Source of the DNA: Nemertoderma westbladi
Taxonomy: Eukaryota > Xenacoelomorpha > Nemertodermatida > Nemertodermatidae
DNA: 33,582 nt
Reading direction: 5' to 3'
Assembly (NCBI GenBank): GCA_032718475.1
Contig: JAUCBJ010004733.1
Coordinates: 1-33,582 of the forward strand
In this document: positions 18,968 to 29,181 of the stretch, piece by piece
Layout of the letters: each line of letters opens with the position of its first letter
Position numbering within the stretch: the first letter of the stretch is position 1
Program-made: the position numbers and the translations under genes
The notes under the pieces: model-generated
Database searches by the model: none
What the model was told of the DNA's origin: nothing
What the model saw: the letters and a program-made list of their open reading frames with translations, nothing else

Positions 18968-20035
18968 TTGCTGCGATGTAATTGACAGACCCTTGTATCT
19001 TTATTTTCAGGCATTCACTGCAGCACAATAAACAACAAATAAACGACCGTATTGTTACCCGATAAAGTTGATTATAATAATAATTAGTAAAGTAGTTATA
19101 ATTAATTAGATATTAATTTTCCTTTGGGATGGAATAAATCATTATCTGGTGTCGATGGTATTTTTTTACCATTTTTATTTGGACATTATGCGTTTGTTTG
19201 GTAAGTCCGTGTAAATGGAGCTTTAAAGATAAATTCAGCGGATTTTTTACGCACAACAATAAATTTAATACAAATCCACAAAGAGTCAATACGTAGCGGC
19301 AATTTCAAATGCACCGGAATACCGGTACCGATAACTGCAAGAATTTTCGAAATTACGAGGTCACTTTTTTTCTTCAATTTATACTTTTTCGGCCGAAAGG
19401 CAGCGCATCAGAACCGCAGTAACTATGGGGGCAATATAGTAAAATACTGCAGTTCAATTTATTTTGTAACACTATTTCATTCTACCTTTTATTAAAGAAT
19501 TGGGCAACAAAAAAGTACCAATTTAAGAATAAAATTACGTATTACATGGAAACAAACCGTATAACATTGTTTTTCTTTCAATATTCTCTCGACCCTTTAT
19601 TAACCTTGAGTCTGGAGCTCTGTATGTAAAATACCTCGAGATTAGTGTAAAAAGTTATACTTTTTTCCCCAAGTAATAAGTAATTATTTATTGGGTATAC
19701 TGTTAGTTATTGGTACTATGTATGTATGGTATATGAATATATTTTAGCATTATATATTTATTCAATGAAATTATAAGAAGTTTGGCGTAATACAAGTCAA
19801 ATAAATGATACAGAACGAAATTATATGATAGGATCGAAAGAGTGATTGGTGTTCCAGAATAATTATATTAACTGTATAATAAGCTGCACGTTATTCAATG
19901 GTCAGTGTACACTGACTGACCAGTCACTAATTAATTGCTACATCTCGGAGACTATAACCATTACAGACCATAAGTCGCATACTATTTTTAAATTTATCAA
20001 AAGTGTCAGATAATCTGATAATATATTAAGGTTTT
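18968..20035. other. Noncoding AT-rich sequence
   Basis: No gene, RNA or mobile element is recognised. A CCGGTACCG palindrome lies near 19,321-19,329. Confidence 0.5.
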
Positions 20036-20481
20036 AACTGATGCAAAAATTATAAAATTCCACTGCAAGGAAATATAATGTGTTTTTGCTTTTTTATGTG
20101 TAATTTTTTATTTTTTTTAGTCTAAAAACCACAATTAGTTTAAAATAAATATCAGCTGTGAAATTTTTTTGGGAACAATGGTTTTTGAGGTCGACTGCGC
20201 ACTGGAAATTTGTGCGTAATCCCTGACCTAGTGGCCGAAGAAAATTTACTTTTTTTTACTTTACTTTTAGAAACAAAAACGGGCAAAATTGTGACTAAAG
20301 TGACACAAAAATGATTCGTTATTAAACTATTGTGGTTTTTAAACTAAAACAAATAAATAAATTACACCTAAAATTAATAGGGTAATCACAATTTTATTTT
20401 GTGAAAAATCTCCTCTAACACTAGTGAAAATCATTACAATTTCCTTGCAGCAGAAGTATATAATTTTTTTTGCATCACTTA
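20036..20481. mobile_element. MITE of about 446 bp with imperfect 45-bp inverted ends
   Basis: The left end AACTGATGCAAAAATTATA...CTGCAAGGAAAT is mirrored by ATTTCCTTGCAG...AATTTTTTTTGCATCACTT at the right. A second internal inverted pair, CTAAAAACCACAATTAG (20,123) and ACTATTGTGGTTTTTAAAC (20,326), makes most of the element a long imperfect hairpin. No ORF. Confidence 0.6.
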
Positions 20482-20969
20482 CTTGAATATATTTGGTAAT
20501 TTATGATACATTTAAAAATTACATGCTACTTCCATTTAACCGAATAAAATAAATTAATGTCATACTGGTCAGTATATATTTTATTACTTTCCCAATGAAT
20601 CATAGCTTATTGCAAAATTAATTATAATATTCTAGAACGTCACTAATTCGTTCCTTATCCTCCCCTACTCCACCTTTTATTTTGCCTGTATTGTGCCAAT
20701 TTGTTTAGAATTTTCAGCAATAAATATATGTTACACCACAAATATTGTTAATTAATTACCTTTGGGGACTTTGGATATCTATATACCGGTAGCCAAAGTC
20801 CCTCACAAAAAACTTTGGGCACTTTTGTCATTTTTGTCACAATTTTTCACTATGCTACTCCACTTGAATACAATTTATTTGGCTCGGATGAATTGAATGC
20901 TCCTTTTGCCTAGATTGACTTTATTCTAGGCTTTACTGCTAATTGAAAATTATTATGATTAATCTCTGG

Positions 20970-21886
20970 GTCAAAATCACTAAAAGTGACCAAAACTAAA
21001 CAAAAACATTAGACACGCCGTAACTTTTGACTTCCTCGATCATTTCCAATAATTTATATCTTAAAATGAACGGCATTTGTTGGTGTTATAGAACACCATT
21101 ATTTTGCAGCGCTCGCTACCTTGTATTTATTTTCAGAATATCTGTGCGAATTCGAAAAAATATAAAAACATTTTTTAGTGTAGACACTCAATATGTAAGT
21201 TGGAAGGTACGTCTATCAGTAAGAATATTACAGTAGACAATTTTATTGCTTTTTTGTCCCCCCCTCCCTGTAATGGGCCTGGTTAACTAGGATGTACAGC
21301 TGAAATCATAGCAATCATGCTACAATTTGAAAGAACCATTTATCCCATGTTCGCTGACTAAATTTCAGCCAATGGCATGCGAGTACATTCATGTACTGTT
21401 AGTTTAAAGTAATAAAGTCAGGGTGTTCCGCTTGCTTTGTCCCCTCCCTGTAATGTCACTTAACTGTCAATAAAATATTACAAAGAAAGTCTTATTGGCT
21501 CGTATTTTTGAAAATGAAATTTAGCGGGCTTTTCAACTTACCACCCAAACATTATAAAATTATGTAGAAGTTTATTGAAATAAGAGATAAAAAACAAGCA
21601 GGGAATGTCCACCCCTGTAATGCGTCCCCCATTACAGGTTCCATACTGTCTTTAAAATAAGTAGCCCCACTGTAATGGTCCCCCATTACAGGTTCTATAC
21701 TGTACTATACGAAAATGGCATTACGGGGGGGGGGGGGGGGGCGACTTAACTTAAAACCCAAATAGAGCTAATTAAATAAAATTTAATAGCTTTTCATTGT
21801 GCTCATCAAATTATCCTGAAAAAGAGCCTTCGAATGCTATTTAATAATTTCCCAACCTAATTTTGACCACTTTTAGTGATTTTCAC
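20970..21886 (+). mobile_element. CACTAAAAGTG-ended DNA element, copy 1 (about 917 bp)
   Basis: The left end TCAAAATCACTAAAAGTGAC and the right end GACCACTTTTAGTGATTTTC are near-perfect inverted repeats of about 24 bp, with CACTAAAAGTG being almost palindromic itself. Inside are several CCCTGTAATG / CATTACAGG phrases and a G17 run (21,725-21,741). No ORF above random. A second, inverted partial copy lies at 32,783-33,345. Confidence 0.7.
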
Positions 21887-22185
21887 CGTCTATGAATTTT
21901 TATTAATTCCAGATTTGGCTTATTTCCGACAATATTTACATCTATTATATGCTAATACAATATATGGGAGTATTGCTTATTATTTAATCCTTACGAATCC
22001 AATGATTATAATTGAAGAATGAAGATTCAAATTTTTGTGCTAATTATTATAATTTGATTATGTTATAGTAATATACAAATTAATAGTTGATTCGAATGTT
22101 TTTAAACTCATTTATATTTATTACAGTTTTGTAATTTTTGGGGCAAGGTTTCTCACAAGTCGCAACTCCAATGCATTGTGTCCTG

Positions 22186-23400
22186 GAGCCGGTTGCATAA
22201 AACTCCCTTAAACTTAAATATTACTTAAAATAATTGTGCGACTTAAATGGGTAAGTCCAACTTACATAAGTCAGCCACTAAGTAAGTTGCATAAACACTT
22301 ACTATTTCACATAACTTATGTAAGTTCAACTTATTTAATTAAGGTTAATCATTAAACTTATGTTTACTATAATTTTTACATTCATAAGTTATTATGCTGC
22401 TATAGTTACCCTGTGTGATTGGTTGGTTTTCTTCAGCTGTTAAACCAATCGCATAGCGTATAGGCATTGTGCGTTCTCAACCAACTCACTATCCTGCAGT
22501 ATGCTATATCCATCTTTACTGTGTATAGAAAATGAAAGAATTGGAGCGATAGTGGAGGTACTGTAGGTACCGGTAGGTAGGGGCACAGTTGGTCAATAGC
22601 TTACCGGTACAGATTGGTCATATTTCCTATTGCAGTACAGTATTGGGGCTGTGGATGGCCGTAATAACCAATTTAAAATTAATTATTGAAAAATTACATG
22701 CAGTTCAAATTTTTACTGTAAATTGTTTGACGCTACGGTTACTGTGCAAGACTGCAAGATGAGTAAACATCAGCGTTGTTGAATTTGATGCTACTGTTCC
22801 TGACATTCGAAGAACAGTAGTCGATTTAAATAAAAAAGTTTCTAACTTAAAAGACAGTAGGCCTACACGAAAGTATTGCAATGAATTACGGAAATGTAAA
22901 ACTGGCGGTGGCAGGGTGGGCCCAAACCACAGGACCCTGAACCTTTTATCTGTTAAATGTACGATATACTGTGGAGACAGCGGTGTTGCGTTACTGGGTC
23001 TTAATTCTGGGGTAGAGACCCAGTCTACGGCTCCTACATCTATTATATACCAAGCTTGTGAGGACGGTACGGACTACAGCGCAGTCGAAGAGTCCGTGAA
23101 TTGGGTCCACCATCCACTGGGACTAGTGTAATGGAATCGAATACCGGTAATCGCCCAGAAGCACATCCAACGGTACCGGTATTACCGGCGTCCGTAAGCG
23201 CAAGCCAATGAAACTGTCTCATGAAATTTTACTTCTTAAAAAAAAGTACTTGAGAATCAACTATTGTTGGTAGGCGAGAACAGATAATTAATTAAAGAGC
23301 AACGCGCTGAACATGCCAAAAGAGTAGCTCGAATGGACCACCAGCTTTCTGCCATGGAAGGTCAGCTAGAAAGTGATAAACATACCTTACCTTACATATA
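22186..23400 (+). mobile_element. Decayed Harbinger-like element region
   Basis: GGAGCCGGTTGCATAAAACT at 22,186-22,205 is the style of end common in Harbinger elements of marine animals, followed by repeated ACTTA/TAAGT words (22,215-22,345). A relic of the Harbinger accessory Myb-like protein lies at 22,759-23,385. No transposase and no clear right end are visible. Confidence 0.45.
22759..23385 (+). pseudogene. Harbinger-type Myb-like (NAIF1-like) DNA-binding protein relic
   Basis: One frame reads NKKVSNLKDS...NELRKCKTGGGRVGPNH, then LLGLNSGVETQS up to a stop near 23,131. The TGGG(P) phrase followed by a GLxGGVDT-like phrase is characteristic of the Myb/SANT-like partner protein of Harbinger transposons. 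Beyond stops and frame changes, 23,299-23,385 encodes EQRAEHAKRVARMDHQLSAM, the C-terminal coiled-coil typical of the same protein. Several stops and shifts make it non-functional. Confidence 0.5.
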
Positions 23401-23490
23401 CACCTTTACTTACAATGTTATATCTCGATAATTAAATAAAGTTTAGAGATATGGATTTTGTGATAAATTCTGATTCAAAATTTTGAATCA

Positions 23491-23560
23491 GAATTTATTT
23501 AGTTTTAAATATCCTAACTGCCGCGGAATTTATTTAGTTTTAAATATCCTAACTGCCGCG
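23491..23560 (+). repeat. Perfect 35-bp tandem duplication
   Basis: Two identical 35-bp copies of a unit beginning GAATTTATTTAGTTTTAAAT and ending in CTGCCGCG. They are preceded by the perfect 20-bp palindrome TGATTCAAAATTTTGAATCA (23,471-23,490). Confidence 0.95.
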
Positions 23561-23679
23561 GAAGGTGCAATTGGCGGCAACGCGCGGCAATCTCGGAGGA
23601 TGAATACTCAAGTTAAAATAATGACGTCGCTTATGAAGTAATAACTATTTACAAACTTGTGTGTAAAGTAGCACTTTAC

Positions 23680-23760
23680 AGTGTTATGATCGGAGTGGCT
23701 TTGTTACATAAACGAACGTTAGTGAGTGAGTGAAAATAAAGCCACGAGGATCAGAACACT
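23680..23760. repeat. Imperfect hairpin with GAGTGAGTGAAA apex
   Basis: AGTGTTATGATCGGAGTGGC (23,680) pairs with GCCACGAGGATCAGAACACT (ending 23,760). The loop holds AACGAACG and GTGAGTGAGTGAAA. A second hairpin, GTAAAGTAGCACTTTAC, abuts it at 23,663-23,679. Confidence 0.65.
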
Positions 23761-23769
23761 ACTTTGCAA

Positions 23770-24353
23770 CAAGTATGTATGTAGTTTTATTCCAAAATTT
23801 TAACATTACGAAATTATATAGGTATATAGATAAGGTATATATATATATTATAAGTGATAGAAACTGCACAAATTAAATTAGTTACTGTATAAATAAATGT
23901 AAAAATGACATAAATTATGTTATAAATAAGTTAGCTTATATTTATGGTGGCGTTTGGAGCCATGTTATAATAATATAGCTAGGCCCTACTGGTTATTAAT
24001 AGCTATACCCCGCCTACCGGTGGGTAATGCAGTAGGCCTATCTGGCTGTCAGGCAAATACCACCTATTGTTTACGTGGTAACCAATGACGGCATTAAGTA
24101 ATGTCCACTAACGGGACATTACTTAACTACTAACACCAAATACAATACTAAATGTACAGGCCAATACAATGCTGTAATGTTCTCAAAAGTTGTAAAGTGC
24201 TAAATAATAACTCGCTGTTAATACTAACGGCGTTGAGTAATATTACAATTTTGGAATAAAACAATTTAACAACAATTTCTAGATCCCTAATGGGGTCAGT
24301 TCCGCCAGAGGTTACATTTTTTACTGGTTCTTTCATACTAGATAGTTTTTTTA
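23770..24353. other. Noncoding AT-rich sequence with one small hairpin
   Basis: TTAAGTAATGTCC (24,094-24,106) pairs perfectly with GGACATTACTTAA (24,114-24,126). No gene is recognised. Confidence 0.55.
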
Positions 24354-24413
24354 ATTTTATTTAAAAATGTTTTAGAACATGTTAACATGTTCTAAAACAT
24401 TTTTAAATAAAAT
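24354..24413. repeat. Perfect 60-bp palindrome
   Basis: Thirty-base arms with no spacer, centred on GTTAAC (24,381-24,386); the inner part is TAGAACATGTTAACATGTTCTA. Capable of cruciform extrusion. Confidence 0.95.
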
Positions 24414-24420
24414 CTGTTCT

Positions 24421-24533
24421 AGATTAAAATATATTTGCACTAAAACATACATTTAATTTCAATTAATAACTAACATGATGTTAGTTATTAATTGATATTA
24501 AATGTATGTTTTAGAGTAAATATATTTTAATCT
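24421..24533. repeat. 113-bp near-perfect palindrome
   Basis: Fifty-six-base arms with about three mismatches around a single central G (24,477); the centre is AACTAACATGATGTTAGTT. It starts seven bases after the 60-bp palindrome. Confidence 0.9.
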
Positions 24534-24850
24534 AAAACAATTTTAATACTATCTAATTTTGCAATTCTTGAAATGTTATACAAAGTCTGCCATCCATTTA
24601 AATAAAATTTATGTTTATTTGCTCTTGTTTAATGTTTATTTGTTCTAGAATTCTTTTAAATATTAATTAGTGCGCCCACTTTTTAAAAATAGAACAGATT
24701 ATTCTCTGTGATTGATGATACACCACAAATGGCCCCTCAGCTCGCCGCTACAACAGCCCACTGCTTATACGCGTAGGCCCTACCTATCTTATCTTTTATG
24801 ACTTAAAGTTATATATTTAAGTTCCACTTAAAATATTAACTATTTATTAT

Positions 24851-24987
24851 ATTGTGTATAATGTGGCACTTTATCTCACGTCGGTACCGAGTGTTAATAT
24901 CTACACGAACGAGCGAAGCGAGTGAGTGAAATATTGAAACGCGGGACCGAAGTGAGATAAAGGTAGGCCCCCTACATTATACACAAT
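24851..24987. repeat. Inverted repeat with GAGCGAAGCGAGTGAGTG loop
   Basis: The outer arms ATTGTGTATAATGT and ACATTATACACAAT are perfect. The inner arms CACTTTATCTCAC and GTGAGATAAAGG follow. The loop includes AACGAGCGAAGCGAGTGAG. This hairpin resembles 23,680-23,760 in its apex motif. Confidence 0.75.
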
Positions 24988-25544
24988 ATGTTATCTTATT
25001 GTTAAATCTCTAGATTACTTAACAAGATATATAATAGATAATATTAGCCATTTCTTATATTAGTATGTTTTATTCACGATTCGCGAACATTTTCGTTATT
25101 ATATACCAAATTTCTAGAACTATGTTCTAGACCTCTTAAAAAGGTTACAGAAAAACATTCTGGAACATTTTTATATACCAGCAAACATGTTCTAGAACAA
25201 CAATTTAAAAATAACAAAAACTAGCTAATATATTAATTTTTAACTATTTAAAAAAAATTAATATAATTTATTATAAAAATAATAGCTAACATGTTGACGA
25301 ACATACTAGCTAGTATAAAAAAAATACCTCATATTAGGTAATTTCCTTAACTGCAACAAGAAATAGTTAATAATACACTCTGTTATTAATAGTAACCAAG
25401 ACAACGTGAGTGAGAAATAAATAGGTGGATTACTTACGGCTCGTCCATTTACAGATGTTCGTTATTTTCGTATTTTATTTTTCATATTTTTTTAGTATTA
25501 TTAGCACCATTTTCGTTAGCAAAAGTTGTATAAAAATTCCAAAA
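24988..25544. other. AT-rich noncoding sequence
   Basis: Frequent TGTTCTAGAACA-like palindromes (25,121-25,200) and A/T runs, no gene recognised. Confidence 0.5.
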
Positions 25545-25890
25545 GCAGTTACGCACTTTGGGCAGTTTCGCACTGTGGGCGCACTGTGAGCAGTTACGCG
25601 GTGTGAGCAGTTACGCAGTGTGAGCAGTTACGCAGTGTGAGCAGTTACGCACTGTGAGCAGTTACGCACTGTGAGCAGTTACGCACTTTTGGCAGTTTCG
25701 CACTGTGGGCGCACTGTGAGCAGTTACGCGGTGTGAGCAGTTACGCGGTGTGAGCAGTTACGCAGTGTGAGCAGTTACGCAGTGTGAGCAGTTACGCACT
25801 GTGAGCAGTTACGCACTGTGAGCAGTTACGCACTTTTGGCAGTTTCGCACTGTGGGCGCACTGTGAGCAGTTACGCGGTGTGGGCAGTTA
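25545..25890 (+). repeat. 17-bp minisatellite with higher-order structure
   Basis: The unit is GCAGTTACGCACTGTGA with variants CAGTGTGA and CGGTGTGA, about 20 copies. A variant block GCACTTTTGGCAGTTTCGCA followed by CTGTGGGC recurs at about 25,555, 25,685 and 25,833, defining a higher-order repeat of 130-150 bp. Spacers are not unique, so it is not a CRISPR array. Confidence 0.9.
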
Positions 25891-25906
25891 AGATATGAAT
25901 GACGAT

Positions 25907-26145
25907 ACAGGGGAGGGGGAGGGGGGAGGACTTGACGCAAATCTCGGCGAATTAATATTTCGTCTCACTGTTAAAATGTTAAATTACAAATTTAGGTAAA
26001 GCAGCAGGTTACATTTGAACATTATTTTAACCAAAACAATAAACGTAAGTTAATAGAACTGGTTAGTGTTTTGTTTTGGGGGTAATCAGCTGTTATTTGC
26101 GTCGATTTTGGAGAGGGATGAGAGATTTGCGTCGAAAGTCCCCCA
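25907..26145 (+). mobile_element. G/C-capped MITE, copy 2
   Basis: G-rich start (25,911-25,928), then CTTGACGCAAATCTCGGCGA, a core with TTATTTTAACCAAAACAATA, and the end TTTGCGTCGATTTTGGAGAG followed by TTTGCGTCGAAAGTCCCCC. It has better-preserved GACGCAAAT/ATTTGCGTC ends than copy 1. Confidence 0.7.
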
Positions 26146-26179
26146 CATCCGTGAATGACATTAGCTTAGCTCATCAGAA

Positions 26180-27344
26180 TACACAACATAAAAATATATA
26201 TTAACGAGTCATTGCTCCAGAGCTTTCCACCAATTAGTTAGTATGAAACCCAATAAGGGAGCAACTGGTTTGTAGCCGATCCCTTCAGCCTGCAGACTGA
26301 TTCACATCCTTGGCACTGAGGCTGCTTTACGCTCATTGGCCAGCAAGAAGCCTGCTTATATCTATTATCAATGCCCAAGCTTTACCTGAGGTTGCCATGG
26401 GAACATCCGCCTTCCCTGTATAATGTTTGCTGACCTTGCCTCAGGTTCCATCCTATGGGATGGGCAGCATTGGGGTAGGTAAGCATTGCTGGTTGCTGGC
26501 CAAGGCTTCTGTAATGTGAGTCCAATATATTGCATGGAATCTCTCTTGTACAGCGTTATCCAAAGATGAGCTGTGATTAGGGAGGAAGGGATTTATTGCT
26601 TCCAGGTCTAGGAGCTAGCCACATTGATTGTGGCTACTTTCAATTAACTTATTTACATTGGTTATTAAAGGGTGTTTTTAATTACAAAAGTTGATCCTTT
26701 ACATATGATAAATTTAAGAATTGCAAGCCTGTAATAGTTTATAATAGCCCACCTGTAATCGATTTTCAGATTTTAGCATATTTAATTTGGGTTTGAAAAA
26801 TTGTATTTTAATTGTTGATTTTATTTGTTTAAGTTGTCTGTAATTTGTCTGTTACCTGGGTTTTTGTGAAAACCTGGTATACTTCACATGGGGTAAACTG
26901 AAACTGCAAAGTGAAATACAACCGCAGAATCCTGAGGACTAACGTGCTTCAGCTTTAAGCAGTTAAGGGCCTCCACCTGTAGTAGACCTTTAGTACTGCA
27001 GTAACAGTACATACAGCATGGATTGTGCTAGAGTAACATTACAGTTACTGTATAGTAAGTACGCTTCTGTAACCGGCTCCTTTCCCTCAAATGGTAATGT
27101 GGCCGATTATTGTTTTGGTTAGAAAAGCCTGCCTCTGCAACCTGCTCCTTTCCCCAATTGGTTTATTACGTGTGTTACTGTTACTTATATTATGTGGAGG
27201 CCCCCAAACACGTTATAATCCCGAAACCTGATATATTGGGCCAATTCCTGACAGTGGAAGGGACTTCTTCAAGAGATGGCATTCATGGAATAGTGCATGT
27301 TAAAATTTCAAGATTCAGTCTCCAGTCTCATTGTGTAGTTAGTT
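26180..27344. other. Noncoding; GC-richer block (26,210-26,640) of unknown nature, then AT-rich sequence
   Basis: The first part has distinctly higher GC and sequence complexity than its surroundings (CCTTGGCACTGAGGCTGC, TTGCCTCAGGTTCCATCC) but stops in all frames. It may be an old repeat or a UTR. At 27,065-27,160 two fragments of the G/C-capped MITE core in reverse orientation appear (ATTGTTTTGGTTAGAAAAG, AACCTGCTCCTTTCCC). Confidence 0.4.
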
Positions 27345-28020
27345 TTTGAGCTTTTCGAGTTTATGAGCACGTGGATGACTTCTGCTACATGGGATCATGG
27401 ATCAGAAAGTCAGATGGACCTTCGAATACGTAAGAGGAAGGCATGGGCAGCGTTAAATAGTCTGTCCAGGATTTGTAAGTCCATTAGAATAAAACAGAAC
27501 CTTAAGGTTCGATTATTTGTGACAGTAGTAGTACCAACACTCTTATGGGAGTCCATGGTGGCCTCTAATACTGCTGAGGATATACCAAATCTCTGGATGG
27601 CACTTTCACAAGAATGCTGCGCCGGGTTCATTGAGTCATTTACAATGAACACATCTCCAATCAGACTCTATACAACATTGGAGGTGTTCCATTCGTCTCC
27701 CCTAGCTTGACACTTGAACGGAACCGCCTCCGCTTTGCAGGACATTGCTTTCGCCGTGAGGACCAGCCAGTGCATAATCTTGTGCTTTGATGGCCTCCTG
27801 AAGCGAATAAGCATGGTGGACAGCCCTTGACTTTCTTGAGAGGCATCTTAAAGGACACTGGCCTCGTAGATACTGTACGGTTGATCTAGCAAATGTCATG
27901 GGTGGTAGGGAGTTGTGGCGGCGCAATTTTGTCGACAAGCCGCCACAGCATTCTTAATAATATATGTAATATATATATATAATACAGCTGCAGTAGCATG
28001 CCGATCGTTGTAGTAGTACT
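27345..28020 (+). mobile_element. LINE family A, copy D
   Basis: Colinear with copy A from the thumb region (GTGGATGACTTCTGCTACAT) to the 3' end (CCACAGCATTCTTAATAATA, CAGCTGCAGTAGCATGCCGA). One frame reads RNRLRFAGHCFRREDQPVHN LVL, then TGA where copy A has TGG, then PPEANKHGGQPLTFLRGILK. A small deletion early on shifts the frame. It has no foldback insertion at the TAGGG site. It is a 5'-truncated dead copy. Confidence 0.85.
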
Positions 28021-28049
28021 TTTTATAAGTTAAATCTTACCGCATTCAA

Positions 28050-28270
28050 CTTAGGAGGCAGTCGGGAGAAACTGGACGCAATTCTTATCTCGGCGAATCT
28101 CGGAATATTTCGTCTAAATATTATATTATCAATTTGTAGGAAAATGAGCAGGTTAGACTACATTGGCACGTTATTCTAACCAAAATTTGTCGCATTTGAA
28201 ATAAAGTTTTGTTTATTGTTTTGGTTAGAAAATTGCGCTACTGTAACCTGCTCCTTTCCCTAAATGTTTT
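28050..28270. mobile_element. G/C-capped MITE, copy 3, folded-back form
   Basis: The left half CTGGACGCAATTCTTATCTC to GGCACGTTATTCTAACCAAA is followed by an inverted partial copy (TTTTGGTTAGAAAATTGCGC, TGTAACCTGCTCCTTTCCCT). This makes a head-to-head arrangement rather than the linear form of the other copies. Confidence 0.6.
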
Positions 28271-28849
28271 ACATTAAGTTTTTAAACCAACTAAACACAT
28301 AATTTGGTGTTTGCCGTCATTTTGCTATATTAAATCCTTCCATGGGAGATTTCATAAGCGCCAAGACAAGATGGTTTAATTATGTTTATATTGTTATAAA
28401 AGTTAGTATTATATTGTTATAATATATTGGCTTGCTTACTAAATCCTGTGCGAAGGCCCCACGAACTATAATTAATTGTAAATAATACAGCCTAATTGCA
28501 TGCATGAATTTATTGAATTCTTCCAAAACATTTCTTTATAATGCCATGTCTAGTCTAATTAATCCCTAGCTTTAAATAGCTTGAATGCATGAGTTTATAT
28601 TATTAATCAATATTTTATTTAAACTTAATGAGTACTGGAGTATTTAATCTTATAGTGAAAAGTAAAGAATCCTAGACCTTTATTTTATATTAGCACAAAA
28701 CAGTAATAATATCAGAATATAGAAACAGCAATAATAATTTCTGGCTAGCATAGTGTTGTTATGAGAGGTTAAAAAAATTAAAAAACTGTAAAATAGCAAA
28801 AGACATGTTAAACACAACATTTTCCAAAATATTCAAACTTTGGAAACAG
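28271..28849. other. AT-rich noncoding sequence
   Basis: No gene or repeat recognised. Confidence 0.5.
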
Positions 28850-29073
28850 TGAGGGAAACTGGTTGCAAAGCCTATATCGGAGTATTCATATCTCGTCTCA
28901 TTGTTATATTATCAAATATAAATTTAGGAATAGGAGTTGGTTACAGATGCACGTTATTCTAACCAAAACAATAAACTAAAATCATAGAACAGGGTACAGT
29001 TTTATTTTTGAGAATAATCAGTAAATAAGCTATTACTTGCCTGATTTTCCCCAGCCCCCCCCCCCCCCCCCCC
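28850..29073 (+). mobile_element. G/C-capped MITE, copy 4
   Basis: Starts near GAGGGAAACTGGTTGCAAAG, core GCACGTTATTCTAACCAAAA and CAGGGTACAGTTTTATTTTT, ends CTGATTTTCCCCAG plus C19 (29,055-29,073). It lies about 100 bases upstream of the second gene's start. Confidence 0.6.
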
Positions 29074-29181
29074 GCTCCCATTTGACAATTTCAACTTTCA
29101 GATTCAGTTCAGTTTCATTGCATAGTAACTTATTGTTCTAACTTAAATATTATCATTAATTTTGGTAGAATTGTTTCTGAT

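Noticed and set aside
18789-19028. Open frame encoding repeated MYVC on the minus strand
   Set aside because: Translation of the (CATA)n microsatellite, not a gene.
21027-21236. 69-codon open frame in the CACTAAAAGTG element
   Set aside because: No transposase motifs; the frame is absent from the inverted second copy's matching part.
22186-22345. Terminal repeat pair of a complete Harbinger element
   Set aside because: A left end is plausible but no matching right end was found, so a full element is not claimed.
25545-25890. CRISPR-like repeat array
   Set aside because: Repeats are contiguous 17-mers without unique spacers, in an animal-type genome; it is a minisatellite.
26165-26200. Second hammerhead core (CTGATGAGCTAAGC on the minus strand)
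   Set aside because: No GAAA box at the right distance and no matching stems.
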